DNA of 64,000 nt from Pelagicoccus sp. SDUM812005 (GCF_031127875.1 NZ_JARXIA010000006.1:124001-188000), one strand, 5' to 3'. Counted from the stretch's first letter, positions 28,524 to 38,168 are shown. Notes: generated from the sequence alone by a model not told the origin. Numbers and translations are program-made.

Positions 28524-30236
28524 TTACTCTTTGTATTCGGGAACGGTGACGCGCTCTACTTCTTCCAGGGTGGTCAGGCCGAGGAGGGCTTTTTTGAGGG
28601 CGTCCTCGCGGAGGCTTTTGAGACCGAGGCGTTTCGCTTCGGCGTGGATTTTGGATACGCTGGATCCTTGGGAAATGAGTTCGCGCATGCGCTCGGAGAC
28701 TTCGACGATTTCGTGCACGCCGAGGCGGCCGTTGAATCCGGTATGGTTGCAGCTGGGGCAGCCTTTGCCGCGATAGAAGGGGATGTTGGAGTCGATGCTT
28801 TCGGCCGTGAAGTATTGGGCGAGCAATTCTTCGCGGGGCTGGTAGGCTTCCTTGCAGGACTCGCAGATCTTTCCGACTAGGCGTTGGGAGAGAACGCCGT
28901 TGAGAGCGGGGGCGACCATGTAGGGGTCGACTCCCATTTCGACGAGGCGGAGGATGGCTTGGGTGGCGCTGTTGGTGTGGAGGGTGGTGAGAACGAGGTG
29001 GCCGGTGAGGGCGGCTTCGGTGGCGATCTTGGCGGTTTCGAGATCTCGGATTTCGCCGACGAGGATGATGTCCGGGTCTTGGCGGAGGGCGGAGCGGAGG
29101 ATGGCGCTGAAGTCGAGGTCGATGCTGTGCTTGACCTCGAAATGGTTGACGCCGGGCAGCTGGTACTCGACGGGGTTCTCGATGGTCATGAGGTTGCGAT
29201 CGCGGTCGTTCAGGTAGTCGAGCGCTGAATACAGGGTGGTGGTCTTTCCGGAGCCAGTAGGTCCGGTGACGATAAATATGCCGTTCGGCTTGGAGACGGC
29301 GGCCCGGAAGCTCTTGCGGTTGCTTTTGGCGAAGAGCAGCTCGTCGAAGTTTGGCAGGCCTTTCTTGCCGGCTTGGCCGAGGAGGCGGATCACGGCTTTT
29401 TCGCCGTGCAGGCCGGGGCAGGTGGAGATGCGGAAGTTTTGGCTGAAGCTGCCGACTTCGACGGTGAAGCGTCCATCTTGGGGGAGGCGGGTGTCGGAAA
29501 TGTCGAGCTCGGAGATGAACTTCATGCGCACCATGAGAGCGTTGTGGGCTTGGGGCGGGAGCTCCACGATATCGCGCAGGTGGCCGTCGACGCGGTAGCG
29601 AACTTTGGCGTGGCCCTTGTGGGCCTCGAGGTGGATGTCGCTGGCCCGTTGCTTGAAGGCGTTGTAGATAATATGGTTCGCGAGTTCGACGAGAGCATTG
29701 TTTTCGACGAGTTGCTTGAGGGTGTCGATCCCTTCCTCGGCCAGCTTCTTGCCTTGGGTGTAGGCTTCGAGCGTTTTGAGGGCTTCGTCGAAGGAGATGT
29801 TCGACTGGTAGTTGATCTCGATGGCGTGGGCGATGTCTTCGGCGTGGCCATAGACGGGGCTGACGCGCTTTTGCAGGAAGCGTTCGAGGGACTCGACCAG
29901 ATTTCGGTTGGTCGGGTCGGACATGGCCATGGTGACGTATCCGTCGAACTCATACAAGCCGATGGCCTGGATCTTCTTGGCCATCTCGAGAGGGATGCGT
30001 TCCTCTTCGGGGTACGAGATGTTGATGGAGAGGGGGTCGACGTAGGTGGTGTTGTTGGCGCGGGCCCAGAGTTCGCCGACAGGGTCTTTTCGCATGTAGC
30101 CCTTTTCGATGATCTCGAGCATCATGCCCGAGTGGTCGCGCTTGTACTTGCTGGAGAGGGCGTTGAGGGTGAGGGAGTCGACCTTCTCTGATTCGGAGAC
30201 GAGGTCGACGAACTTGTCGCATCTAATTTCTCGCAT
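28524..30236 (-). CDS. GspE/PilB-type secretion or type IV pilus ATPase
   Basis: From the ATG at 30236, 570 residues. A short N-terminal helical domain precedes the bipartite catalytic core: ASDIHLEAHKGHAKVRYRVDG, Walker A GPTGSGKTTTLYSAL (about residue 320), the Asp box and Walker B DPDIILVGEIRDLETA, and the His box TGHLVLTTLHTNSA. A tetracysteine zinc site (CESC ... CPSC-NHTGFNGR) near the C-terminus is typical of PilB/GspE. These hexameric inner-membrane-associated ATPases drive pseudopilus or pilus assembly. The start overlaps the preceding 66-residue gene by 14 bases, and the operon begins with a receiver-histidine kinase and a lone receiver. No pilin, platform (PilC/GspF) or secretin gene is in the window. 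Confidence 0.92.
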   Translation of the reverse strand: MREIRCDKFVDLVSESEKVDSLTLNALSSKYKRDHSGMMLEIIEKGYMRKDPVGELWARANNTTYVDPLSINISYPEEERIPLEMAKKIQAIGLYEFDGYVTMAMSDPTNRNLVESLERFLQKRVSPVYGHAEDIAHAIEINYQSNISFDEALKTLEAYTQGKKLAEEGIDTLKQLVENNALVELANHIIYNAFKQRASDIHLEAHKGHAKVRYRVDGHLRDIVELPPQAHNALMVRMKFISELDISDTRLPQDGRFTVEVGSFSQNFRISTCPGLHGEKAVIRLLGQAGKKGLPNFDELLFAKSNRKSFRAAVSKPNGIFIVTGPTGSGKTTTLYSALDYLNDRDRNLMTIENPVEYQLPGVNHFEVKHSIDLDFSAILRSALRQDPDIILVGEIRDLETAKIATEAALTGHLVLTTLHTNSATQAILRLVEMGVDPYMVAPALNGVLSQRLVGKICESCKEAYQPREELLAQYFTAESIDSNIPFYRGKGCPSCNHTGFNGRLGVHEIVEVSERMRELISQGSSVSKIHAEAKRLGLKSLREDALKKALLGLTTLEEVERVTVPEYKE

Positions 30237-30423
30237 CGTCTCGGAGGTCGAGGTTGAAGAAGGAACCGATGGCTTGTTGACCGAGTAGTTCGCGCGTGGA
30301 TACGACGCTCTCGAACTCTGATTTCGCATCGGAGAGGAGCTTTTTCATGTCGTAGGTGACGATGAGGTCGTCGAGGCTCTTTATGGACCCTTGGGCTTGA
30401 GGATCGTTCTCAGGTGCGGCCAT
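30223..30423 (-). CDS. Small 66-residue protein in the kinase/receiver/ATPase operon
   Basis: The frame opens with ATG 23 bases after the lone receiver and its stop lies within the start of the ATPase gene (14-base overlap), the pattern of translational coupling. The protein is acidic and helical (SLDDLIVTYDMKKLLSDAKS, ESVVSTRELLGQQAIGSFF), with no cysteine pair, signal peptide or membrane segment. I do not recognise a family. It could be a small adaptor for the ATPase, or the displaced N-terminus of the ATPase if a frameshift lies near 30230. The even spacing of the operon favours a real separate gene. Confidence 0.6.
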   Translation of the reverse strand: MAAPENDPQAQGSIKSLDDLIVTYDMKKLLSDAKSEFESVVSTRELLGQQAIGSFFNLDLRDDARN

Positions 30424-30446
30424 GGCAGTAAGGTGGTTGGGCGCGC

Positions 30447-30842
30447 TCAGTTGGCAGCGGCGGGGGTGACGGTGGCTAGGACCTTTACGATCAGCTCCTT
30501 GATGGCGTCTGGCGATTGGGTCTTGAGGATGTAGTAGGTGGCTCCGGCTTTGGCGGTTTCCTCGATGGTGTCGCGGGTGGATACGGCGGTGAGCATGATG
30601 ACTCGGGCGTCTGGGTTGAGGGCGCGGATGCGCTTGAGGGCTTCGACGCCGTTCATCTTGTTCATGTTGATGTCGAGCAGGATGAGGTCGGGCTGGTACT
30701 CCTGGTAGGCTTCCACGGCGTCCATGCCGTTTTGCATGAGGTAGACTTTGGAGATGCCTATGTCCTGGAAGAGGAGCTTGAGGAAGGTGCGCATGTGCGC
30801 TTCGTCGTCGGCGATCAGTGCTGTTGTTTTACTGTAGTCCAT
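30447..30842 (-). CDS. Stand-alone response regulator receiver protein
   Basis: The 131-residue CheY-like protein has the acidic pair D12-D13, phospho-acceptor D57 in LILLDINM, the conserved Thr in MLTA and the Lys in ILKTQ. No output domain follows. Its start overlaps the stop of the receiver-histidine-kinase gene (TAATG), so the two are translationally coupled. The kinase upstream is its probable phosphodonor; its target may be the ATPase or 66-residue protein encoded downstream in the same operon. Confidence 0.9.
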   Translation of the reverse strand: MDYSKTTALIADDEAHMRTFLKLLFQDIGISKVYLMQNGMDAVEAYQEYQPDLILLDINMNKMNGVEALKRIRALNPDARVIMLTAVSTRDTIEETAKAGATYYILKTQSPDAIKELIVKVLATVTPAAAN

Positions 30843-32011
30843 TAGCTGATACGTTTTAGTTTTATCTGAAAGTGGGCTCCGCCTTCGGGGCGGTTCTCTA
30901 CGGAAATTTCGCCGCCGTGGCTGGTGACGATGCGTTTGACGACGTAGAGTCCGATGCCGCTGGTCGACTCGCCGCCGGTGGGCAAGTTGGAGGTGCGGCT
31001 GAATTCCTTGAAGAGCTTGTCGAATTCGTTTTCGGGGATTCCGGGTCCGCCGTCCTTGACGGAAAGGTAGATCCAGCCGGCGTCGGCGCGGGTCTCGAGG
31101 AGGATTTGGGTATGGCTGGGGGAGAACTTGATGGCGTTGGTGACGAGGTTTTCGACAGCTCGGGTGATGAGCCGTTTATCGATGGAGGCGACGGCTCCGC
31201 TTGAGGTGTCGACGTGGGCGAGCTTGATGGCTTTCTTTTCGGCGGCGGGTGCTTGGAGCTTGGCGATTTGGCTGGAGATATCGCTTGGGGGGAGGCGGTC
31301 GCGGGAGAGTTCGAAGTGGTCGAGGTCTATCTTTGAGACGTCGAGCAAGTCTTCCACGAGGTTTAGCATGTTCTCGCTGGCGTCGATGATGCAGCGTACC
31401 ATCTCGCGTTGGCTTTCGTTGAGCCGGCCGAAGCGCTCGGTTTCGAGGAAGTGGGAGACGCCGCAGATGGATGCGATGGGGTTTCTGAGGTCGTGGGAGG
31501 CTACGCCTAGGAATTTGGTTTTGGAGGTGTTCTGATGCTGGAGTTGGTGGATGGTCTCGACGGCGTCGCGGCGTTTTCGGAAGTCGGAGATCTGGCGTTT
31601 GCAGCGGGTGAGCAGTTCAGTTTTGCGGATGGGTTTTTCGACGTAGTCGTTGGCTCCGGCTTCGAAGGCCTGGCTCATGGTATCGAGGTCGGAACTGCTG
31701 GTGATTATGACGAGCGGAATTTCCGCTGTGGAGGAGTGGCTCTTGAGCTCGCGGCAGAGGGCGATGCCGCCTTCGCCGGGCATTTCGACGTCGCAGAGGA
31801 TCAGCTCCGGCGGCGCTTTCGCGATCATGGCTTTGGCTTGCTTGGCGTCGAAGGCGTGGAAGATTTGGTAGTCTCCTTCGAGCAGGATCCGTTTGACGAT
31901 GCCATGGGTGGCGCGGTCATCGTCCACGAGGAGGATTGGGCCTTTGCGAAGATCGGGAAGGGGGCCGAGGTCCGCCTCAGGCTGGGGGGAATTGCAAGAG
32001 GAGTGATTCAA
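30842..32011 (-). CDS. Receiver domain fused to a soluble histidine kinase
   Basis: 389 residues. The N-terminal receiver (~20-140) has acidic D30-D32, phospho-acceptor D74 in LILCDVEMPG, the Ser/Thr in ITSS and K125 in VEKP. A HisKA domain has H172 in VASHDLRNPIAS. The HATPase_c domain shows NLVTNAIKFS (N box), VKDGGPGIPE (G1) and SGIGLYVVKRIV (G2). No membrane segment or sensor domain is present, so input probably arrives by phosphorylation of the N-terminal receiver from another kinase. It is the first gene of the kinase - receiver - 66-residue protein - ATPase operon. Confidence 0.92.
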   Translation of the reverse strand: MNHSSCNSPQPEADLGPLPDLRKGPILLVDDDRATHGIVKRILLEGDYQIFHAFDAKQAKAMIAKAPPELILCDVEMPGEGGIALCRELKSHSSTAEIPLVIITSSSDLDTMSQAFEAGANDYVEKPIRKTELLTRCKRQISDFRKRRDAVETIHQLQHQNTSKTKFLGVASHDLRNPIASICGVSHFLETERFGRLNESQREMVRCIIDASENMLNLVEDLLDVSKIDLDHFELSRDRLPPSDISSQIAKLQAPAAEKKAIKLAHVDTSSGAVASIDKRLITRAVENLVTNAIKFSPSHTQILLETRADAGWIYLSVKDGGPGIPENEFDKLFKEFSRTSNLPTGGESTSGIGLYVVKRIVTSHGGEISVENRPEGGAHFQIKLKRIS

Positions 32012-32100
32012 GTCGCTGAGAGTTGGTGATTCTACTCAATTCTCTCGGATTGAAGCTGTGGGGTTTAAGTAGGAGTTCTCGTTTTTCTCAGGTTCTGTTG

Positions 32101-32132
32101 CAAAAAGAAACCCACTCGCTGGGCGAGTGGGT
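32101..32132 (-). terminator. Terminator of the glycyl-tRNA synthetase gene
   Basis: ACCCACTCGC and GCGAGTGGGT form a 10-bp stem with a TGG loop. On the minus strand the stem is followed by TTTCTTTTTG, the correct order for the glyS transcript. Confidence 0.9.
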
Positions 32133-32174
32133 CTTGTAAAGTTCAGATGACTAGTGGGTTGGATCAATCGCCCT

Positions 32175-33680
32175 CTAGAAGAGCTGCTCGTCGAGGAACT
32201 TGTAAAGTTCTTCTTCGCTGACGCGTTTTTGCTCCGTGGTGTCGCGATCACGTAAGGTCACGCTGCCATCGGTTTCGATGGTTTCGAAGTCGATGGTGAC
32301 GCAGTAGGGGGTGCCTGCTTCGTCTTGGCGGCGGTAGCGTTTGCCGATGGCGCCGGCGGTGTCCCAGAAGACGTTGTAGCGCTTGGCGAGCTTGTCGTAG
32401 ATGGCGCGGGCCCGTTCGACGAGCTCGGGCTTGTTCTTGAGAAGCGGGAGCACGGCGACCTTGTAGGGGGCGATGCGCGGGTGGAACTTCATGACGGTGC
32501 GCTTTTCGCCGCCGACTTCGTCCTCGGTGTAGGCTGCTGTGAGCAGGGCGAGGAGAAGTCGGTCTACGCCGAGCGAGGGCTCGATGACGTGGGGGATGTA
32601 CTTCTTCTTGGCGGCTTCGTCGAAGATCTCCATAGGCTTGCCGGAGTGTTCGGCATGCTGGGTGAGGTCGAAGTCGCCGCGGGCGGCGATGCCCCAGAGC
32701 TCTTGTTCGCCGAAGGGGAACTGGAAGGTGATGTCGGTGCAGGCTTTGGCGTAGTGGGCCAGCTTTTCGTGCACGTCGCGTCCCAGCATTTCTTCGGGGA
32801 GGCCGATGGAGATGAGCCAGTCGTGGCAGTACTTGATCCACTCCTGGTGGATTTCGGACCAGTCGCAGTCGGGTGAGATGAAGTACTCGATCTCCATCTG
32901 CTCGAACTCGCGGGAGCGGAAGATGAAGTTTTTCGGAGTGATCTCGTTGCGGAAGGCCTTGCCGATCTGGGCGATGCCGAAGGGGATCTTTACGCGGCCG
33001 GTATCGACGACGTTCTTATAGTTGGCGAAGATACCTTGGGCGGTTTCGGGACGGAGGTAGGCGGTCGCGGAGCTGTCGCTCAGGGCGCCGACCTTGGTCT
33101 CGAACATGAGGTTGAACTCGCGTGGAGCGGTGAGGCTGCCCGGTTCGCCGGTGGCGGGAGAGGGGATGAGGGCCCACTCGGACTCGTCGGCTTCGGTGTA
33201 GTCCTTGAGCTCGATGGGGGCGAGCTCGCCCTGGTGGCCGCCCTTGCGCTTCATCTTCTCGGCTGCCGCTTCGGCGTCGGCCTGCATGTTGCCGTCTTCG
33301 AGGATGGAGACGTAGCCGATCTTTTCGCCGTCAACGATGACGGGGGCGAAGAAGAGCTGGTCGGCGCGGTAGCGCATCTTGGAGACCTTGCAGTCGACCA
33401 TGGGGTCGGAGAATCCGCCCACGTGGCCGGAGGCGACCCAGATCTTGGGGGACATGATGATGGAGGAGTCGAGGCCTTCGATATCCTCGCGGCGATGGAC
33501 CATGTCCTTCCACCAGGCGTCCTTGATGTTCTTCTTCAATTCGACGCCGAGGGGGCCAAAGTCGAAAAAGCCGTTATAGCCGCCGTATATTTCCGAAGAC
33601 TGGAATATGAACCCTCTGCGTTTGCAGACGGCTACGATGGCATCCATGAGAGGATTGGTTGATGCTTTTGATTTGGCCAT
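32175..33680 (-). CDS. glyQS: Glycine--tRNA ligase (dimeric, eukaryote/archaea-like class II form)
   Basis: The 501-residue single-chain enzyme has the family opening [20 protein letters not shown], motif 1 neighbourhood [14 protein letters not shown], the glycine-specific [11 protein letters not shown], the class II motif 2 block [20 protein letters not shown] and motif 3 ([14 protein letters not shown]). An anticodon-binding domain closes the protein ([15 protein letters not shown]). It charges tRNA-Gly with glycine in the cytoplasm. This is the alpha2 form, not the alpha2beta2 form found in many Gram-negatives. It is monocistronic, with its own terminator. Confidence 0.97.
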   Translation of the reverse strand: MAKSKASTNPLMDAIVAVCKRRGFIFQSSEIYGGYNGFFDFGPLGVELKKNIKDAWWKDMVHRREDIEGLDSSIIMSPKIWVASGHVGGFSDPMVDCKVSKMRYRADQLFFAPVIVDGEKIGYVSILEDGNMQADAEAAAEKMKRKGGHQGELAPIELKDYTEADESEWALIPSPATGEPGSLTAPREFNLMFETKVGALSDSSATAYLRPETAQGIFANYKNVVDTGRVKIPFGIAQIGKAFRNEITPKNFIFRSREFEQMEIEYFISPDCDWSEIHQEWIKYCHDWLISIGLPEEMLGRDVHEKLAHYAKACTDITFQFPFGEQELWGIAARGDFDLTQHAEHSGKPMEIFDEAAKKKYIPHVIEPSLGVDRLLLALLTAAYTEDEVGGEKRTVMKFHPRIAPYKVAVLPLLKNKPELVERARAIYDKLAKRYNVFWDTAGAIGKRYRRQDEAGTPYCVTIDFETIETDGSVTLRDRDTTEQKRVSEEELYKFLDEQLF

Positions 33681-33879
33681 AAGGGCTGTGAAAATGGCGT
33701 TTCGCAGGGGCGGGTCAAGGTGAAGAATGGCGAATGGCGAATTGTGGGGAGCGAATTGGAATGGGGAGGTGGGAAGGCGAATCTGGTCGGCGGGCTTGCA
33801 TGTTCCAAATAGGAGTTGCCAAGCGGTTGGTCATGTCCTTTCTCTTGCCAGTTACCAAAGAATAGAACCTTTTCTCAAC

Positions 33880-35139
33880 ATGTCGGAATTAGAAGGAAAT
33901 TGCCTCGTTTGTCAGTCGGGTGGACCCACTGCAGTCATTAACGCTAGCCTCGCAGGCGTCATCGAAGAAGCGCTCAATCACGAGTGCATCGAAGAGATCT
34001 ACGGGGGCCTCAATGGCGTGGTGGGCGTGTTGAACGAAGATTTGGTCGACCTCGCGGCGGAATCTCAGCAGGCGATCCGCTTGCTCAAGGCATCCCCCGG
34101 CTCCGCGCTCGGCACTTGCCGCTACGCCTTCAAGAAGGAGGAGGACCTGGAGCGCGCCTTGGAGGTTTTCAAGGCCCACAACATCCGCTACTTCTTCTAC
34201 ATTGGCGACAGCGAGTCCATGGCGATGCTCGACAAGCTCGATGCCTTGGCCAAGGCGCAGGGCTACGAGATGCGCGTGATGGGCATTCCCAAGACGATCA
34301 ACAACGACATTTCCGCTACCGACCACACGCCGGGCTACGGCAGCATGATCAAGCACGTGGCGACCACGGTTCGCGAGATGGCGGCCGATAACGGCTCGAT
34401 CGGCGCGGGCGACTACGTTTCGATCCTCGAGGTGCAGGGCCGCAACTCCGGTTGGATCGCTGCCGGCTCTACCTTGGCCAAGCGCCGCGACCAGCCGCAC
34501 GATCCCCCGCACATCATCCTCTTGCCGGAGATCGCTTTCGATCCGGAGAAGTTCGTGGCCGACGTGCAGAAGGTTCTCGCTCGCGAGAGGTACTGCTTGG
34601 TGGTGGTTGGCGAAGGTTTGGTCGACCTCGACGGGAACTACGTTTCCGCGAAGGCTTCCAGCAGCGACGCTTTCGGGCACGTGCAGTTGGGCGGATCCGG
34701 CGAGTTCCTCCGTGGCATCGTCGAGACGCGCTTGGGCGTTTCCGCTCGCTCCTGCAAGTTGGGCGTGGCCGGCCGCGCCGCGACGCACAACGCTTCCCAG
34801 ACGGACTCCGACGAGGCTTACCTCGCAGGTTCGGCAGCGGTGATCCAAGCGGTCGAGAACGGCAAGAGCGGCAAGATGATCACCTTGCAGCGCGCCGAGG
34901 CTGATTCCTACAAGTGCGAAACGGGCTGGGTTGACTTGGCCGACGTTCCTGCGACTTCGAAGCAGCTGCCTGCGGACTGGATCAACGACGACGGCGTGAG
35001 CATGAACTTCCCGTTCGTGAAGTACGCGACTCCGCTGATCCAAGGCGAAGTTTCCCTGCAGTGGGACAATGGTCTGCCGGTTTTCGTAAGCTTGAAGGGA
35101 ACGCGGATCGACAAGGTCCTCCCTGCCTACGAAATCTAG
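33880..35139 (+). CDS. 6-phosphofructokinase, PPi-type, divergent copy 2
   Basis: The ATG at 33880 gives 419 residues (MSELEGNCLVCQSGGPTAVI); an in-frame extension upstream is repeat-like and non-homologous. Family blocks include YGGLNGVVGVL, FYIGDSESM, GIPKTINNDI, EVQGRNSGWIAAG, ILLPEIAFD and FGHVQLGGSGEFL. Lys138 of PKTINND is the PPi-enzyme signature. The donor-site block reads GDSES (residues 109-113) where relatives usually have GGNDS, so Glu takes the place of the usual Asp. It probably uses PPi, but donor specificity is less certain than for copy 1. It has its own terminator and lies between glyQS and an antiporter operon. Confidence 0.88.
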   Translation: MSELEGNCLVCQSGGPTAVINASLAGVIEEALNHECIEEIYGGLNGVVGVLNEDLVDLAAESQQAIRLLKASPGSALGTCRYAFKKEEDLERALEVFKAHNIRYFFYIGDSESMAMLDKLDALAKAQGYEMRVMGIPKTINNDISATDHTPGYGSMIKHVATTVREMAADNGSIGAGDYVSILEVQGRNSGWIAAGSTLAKRRDQPHDPPHIILLPEIAFDPEKFVADVQKVLARERYCLVVVGEGLVDLDGNYVSAKASSSDAFGHVQLGGSGEFLRGIVETRLGVSARSCKLGVAGRAATHNASQTDSDEAYLAGSAAVIQAVENGKSGKMITLQRAEADSYKCETGWVDLADVPATSKQLPADWINDDGVSMNFPFVKYATPLIQGEVSLQWDNGLPVFVSLKGTRIDKVLPAYEI

Positions 35140-35164
35140 TTCGGAGCGTATCCAAATTTCGAAA

Positions 35165-35200
35165 CCCTCGTCGCCCCAATTGCGGGCGCGAGGGTTTTTT
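35165..35200 (+). terminator. Rho-independent terminator after phosphofructokinase 2
   Basis: CCCTCG-T-CGCCC pairs with GGGCG-CGAGGG around a CAATTGC loop with a single bulged T, followed by TTTTTT. Confidence 0.9.
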
Positions 35201-35336
35201 CGTGGAGGGAAGCGAGGGGCGAGTTCCAGCGATGTCGATGCGGGGCGGAACATTCGGTTTGCCCGATGGGGAGATTGCTCCTTTCCTTGGCGCTGGCTCG
35301 CATAGTGCGGCCTGATTCCCTTCTTATCCGGCTTTC

Positions 35337-37193
35337 ATGAAAGACACCCCGACATGGTTGCGTCCCAAGCGCTGGCTCGCATTTTTTCTCACCTTGCTGG
35401 GCGTATGCTCGTTTCTGGCGATCGTGCCGGTGAGCCATGAGTCGGTGGAGGCTGTCGCGGCGGCCAAGGAGGTGGTGGCGGAATCGAACACGTCCTTTAT
35501 CGACTACTTGCGGGAAGGGGCACGTGAGGTGCAGGTGACGGGGCACTGGACATCGCTGTTGCCGCCCTTGCTGGCGGTCATGATCGCCGCGTTTTTCCGC
35601 ACGATGGTTGGAGCCCTGGTGTCGGCTTTCGCCGTGGGGTCCTTCCTTTCCTATGGCTTGAACCCGCTGGCGACCGCGGTGCTCGGAGTGAACGATTTCT
35701 TGATCAAGCCGGCGCTCTCCCAGTTCAGCATCCTGATCATCGTTTTTTTGGTGGCCTTGGTGGGCATGGTGCACGTGATGGCCAAGAGCGGCGGACTGGA
35801 CGGTTTGGTTCGGTTGACGGAGCGTTTCGCCAAGGGGCGTCGGCGGGCGAAGATCGCGATCGGCTTGAGTGGCTTGGTGGTATTTTTCGACGACTATTCG
35901 AATACGGTAGTGCTCGGCACCACCATGCGGAAGTTGTCCGATCGTTGGAAGATCTCGCGCGAGAAGCTGGCCTATCTGGTCGATTCCACGACGGCGCCGG
36001 TGGCGGGGCTGGCGTTGCTTTCCACTTGGGTTGCTTTCGAAATTTACCTGCTGGGGGACATTGCGGCGGAGCAGGGGCTAGGGATTTCTGGATACGGGAT
36101 GTTGGTCGAAATGCTGCCGCTGCGCTTTTATTGTATCGGCACCTTGATCTTCGTTTTCATGAGCTCTGCTTCGGGGCGGGATTTCGGACCGATGCTCAGC
36201 GCGGAGCGGCGAGCGTTTAGGGAAGGGAAGGTGATCGATGATTCGCATCGGCTGCTGGTCTCTTCCGAGAAGGACTTCGCGACGGGATCGGCGAAGCCGC
36301 GCTGGGTCAATGCCTTGGTACCGATCGCGATCCTGCTGGTGGGAATTGTCGGGGGAATCGTGATACTGGGACAAAGCCGCTTGGAAGGCGCGGGCGAAGC
36401 GAATTCCCTGGCTGGGTTCGAAGGCTGGCGCAACGCGTTCGGGGCGGCGGTTTACGATCCGAGCAAGGGCAGCGATGCGGGCGTGATGCCGGCGATGTTG
36501 ACAGCCGCCTTGCTGGCGGGACTGGTGGCGGTGGCGCTGCCGCTGGCCCAAGGGGTGCTAAAGATTCGCGATGTGCTCAGTTCCTACAGCCGAGCGCTCT
36601 CTACCATGTGGATGGCGATCTTTATCTTGGCCATGGCGTGGGCGATGCGGGAAATCTGCGAGGCGCTCGGCACGGCCGATTACTTGATCGCGATGTTGGG
36701 AGGAAGCATTCCGCTTTGGATGTTGCCGCTGCTTACTTTCATGATCGCGGCGGTGATGTCGTTTGCGACGGGTACAAGCTGGGGAACGATGGGGATTTTG
36801 ATCCCGATCATGATGCCTTTGGCGGCGGAGATGGGGGCTTTGGAGCCCAGTTCCTTTATCATCTACCTGCTCACGGCGGCGGCGGTTTTGGACGGCGCCA
36901 TCTTTGGGGATCACTGTAGTCCGATTAGCGATACGACGGTGCTGTCTTCGATATCGTCCGGCTGCGACCATATCGCCCATGTGAATACGCAGTTGTATTA
37001 CGCGATCGCGACAGTTCTTTTGTCCGGAATCTTGGGGTATCTTTCGGTGGCGCAAGGGATGCCGACTTGGCTGTTTTATCTACTCTATCCGCTTGCGGTG
37101 TTTGGATTGTTGCAGGTGTTTGGGAGGAAGGCGACCGTTGCGGATCCGGAGCCGGAAAAGAGGGACGATTCGGTGGCGTCCACGCTTCGTTAG
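35337..37193 (+). CDS. Na+/H+ antiporter, NhaC family
   Basis: 618 residues with about 11-13 transmembrane segments and an early periplasmic segment after the first helix. Family blocks include TSLLPPLLAVMIAAFFRTM, FFDDYSNTVVLGTTMRKLSD (acidic pair in a membrane region), VDSTTAPVAGLALLSTW, MSFATGTSWGTMGILIPIMM and the ending DGAIFGDHCSPISDTTVLSS. These mark the NhaC (TC 2.A.35) type. It exchanges Na+ for H+ across the inner membrane, fitting a marine habitat. XdhC follows after 6 bases, so the three genes from here to the MobA-like gene form one operon. Confidence 0.92.
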   Translation: MKDTPTWLRPKRWLAFFLTLLGVCSFLAIVPVSHESVEAVAAAKEVVAESNTSFIDYLREGAREVQVTGHWTSLLPPLLAVMIAAFFRTMVGALVSAFAVGSFLSYGLNPLATAVLGVNDFLIKPALSQFSILIIVFLVALVGMVHVMAKSGGLDGLVRLTERFAKGRRRAKIAIGLSGLVVFFDDYSNTVVLGTTMRKLSDRWKISREKLAYLVDSTTAPVAGLALLSTWVAFEIYLLGDIAAEQGLGISGYGMLVEMLPLRFYCIGTLIFVFMSSASGRDFGPMLSAERRAFREGKVIDDSHRLLVSSEKDFATGSAKPRWVNALVPIAILLVGIVGGIVILGQSRLEGAGEANSLAGFEGWRNAFGAAVYDPSKGSDAGVMPAMLTAALLAGLVAVALPLAQGVLKIRDVLSSYSRALSTMWMAIFILAMAWAMREICEALGTADYLIAMLGGSIPLWMLPLLTFMIAAVMSFATGTSWGTMGILIPIMMPLAAEMGALEPSSFIIYLLTAAAVLDGAIFGDHCSPISDTTVLSSISSGCDHIAHVNTQLYYAIATVLLSGILGYLSVAQGMPTWLFYLLYPLAVFGLLQVFGRKATVADPEPEKRDDSVASTLR

Positions 37194-37199
37194 GCAGTC

Positions 37200-38168
37200 A
37201 TGCAGGATATTTGGCCCCAGCTTCGAGAATGGTTTATTGGGCGCGAGCGCTTTGCGTTGGCAACGGTGGTACGAGCGAGCAAGCCTTCGCCGCGGGGCGT
37301 GGGATCGGTGCTTGCGATTCACGAGGATGGAGTCCGCTTCATCGGCTCGGTGAGCGCGGGCTGCGTGGAGCACGAGGTGATCGAGGCGGCGCGGCTTTGC
37401 CTGGAGGACGGAGCGGCCCGTTGGTTGAGATTTGGGCCTGGGGAGGGATTCCCTTGGGAGATCGAGCTGTCCTGTGGCGGATCCATAGAGGTGAGGGTGG
37501 AGCCGGCACCTCATCTGCGTAGTGGCGTAGCCGATACGCTGGTTGATCGCATCGTCGACGCGCTGGATCGTCACATACCTTGCGTTTGGAGATCGGATGG
37601 GCGTGGCGATTCGCTGGACTTTGAGGCGGCGGGCTTGCGGGATACCTGCGAAGTGATGGAGGGGGATGATCGTGTTCTCTACCGTTTTCTGGGGCGGCGG
37701 AAGCGCTTGTTCGTGATCGGCGCTTCCCATATCGCCCTGCACCTCGCCTCGGCGGCGAAGATGTTGCAGTATGAGGTGGTGGTGATCGACCCGCGGGAAA
37801 GCTACGCGAGGGAGGATCGTTTCCAGGCGCGGCCGGACCAGCTTTGCGTGGAGTGGCCGGATCCGGCCTTGGGGCGTTTCAACTTGGGAGCGGCCGATGC
37901 GTTGGTGGCGATCACGCATGATCCGAAGATCGACGACAATGCTTTGGCGGCAGCGTTGCGAACTCCTTGCGGCTACTTGGGAGCCCTTGGAAGCAAGCGA
38001 AGCCATGCGGCGCGCTTGAAGCGCTTGTCGAAGCTCGGCTTTTCGCAGGAGGAGCTGGCTCGCATCTTCGGTCCGGTCGGGATCGATATCGGCAGCAGGA
38101 CGCCGGCGGAAATCGCGGTGAGCATCGTGGCTCAGCTGATCCAGGAGCGTAACCGCGCGAAGCCGTGA
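37200..38168 (+). CDS. XdhC/CoxI family molybdoenzyme maturation protein
   Basis: 322 residues. The N-terminal XdhC/CoxI domain has LATVVRASKPSPRGVGSVLA and SVSAGCVEHEVIEAA. The C-terminal Rossmann fold has FVIGASHIALHLASAA, VVVIDPRESYAREDRF and the family end LGALGSKRSHAARLKRL followed by GPVGIDIGSRTPAEIAVSI. XdhC proteins bind molybdenum cofactor and load it, after sulfuration, into xanthine-dehydrogenase-type enzymes. Its last codons overlap the GTG of the MobA-like gene by 4 bases. No Mo-hydroxylase subunit gene is within the window, so the client enzyme lies elsewhere. Confidence 0.9.
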   Translation: MQDIWPQLREWFIGRERFALATVVRASKPSPRGVGSVLAIHEDGVRFIGSVSAGCVEHEVIEAARLCLEDGAARWLRFGPGEGFPWEIELSCGGSIEVRVEPAPHLRSGVADTLVDRIVDALDRHIPCVWRSDGRGDSLDFEAAGLRDTCEVMEGDDRVLYRFLGRRKRLFVIGASHIALHLASAAKMLQYEVVVIDPRESYAREDRFQARPDQLCVEWPDPALGRFNLGAADALVAITHDPKIDDNALAAALRTPCGYLGALGSKRSHAARLKRLSKLGFSQEELARIFGPVGIDIGSRTPAEIAVSIVAQLIQERNRAKP

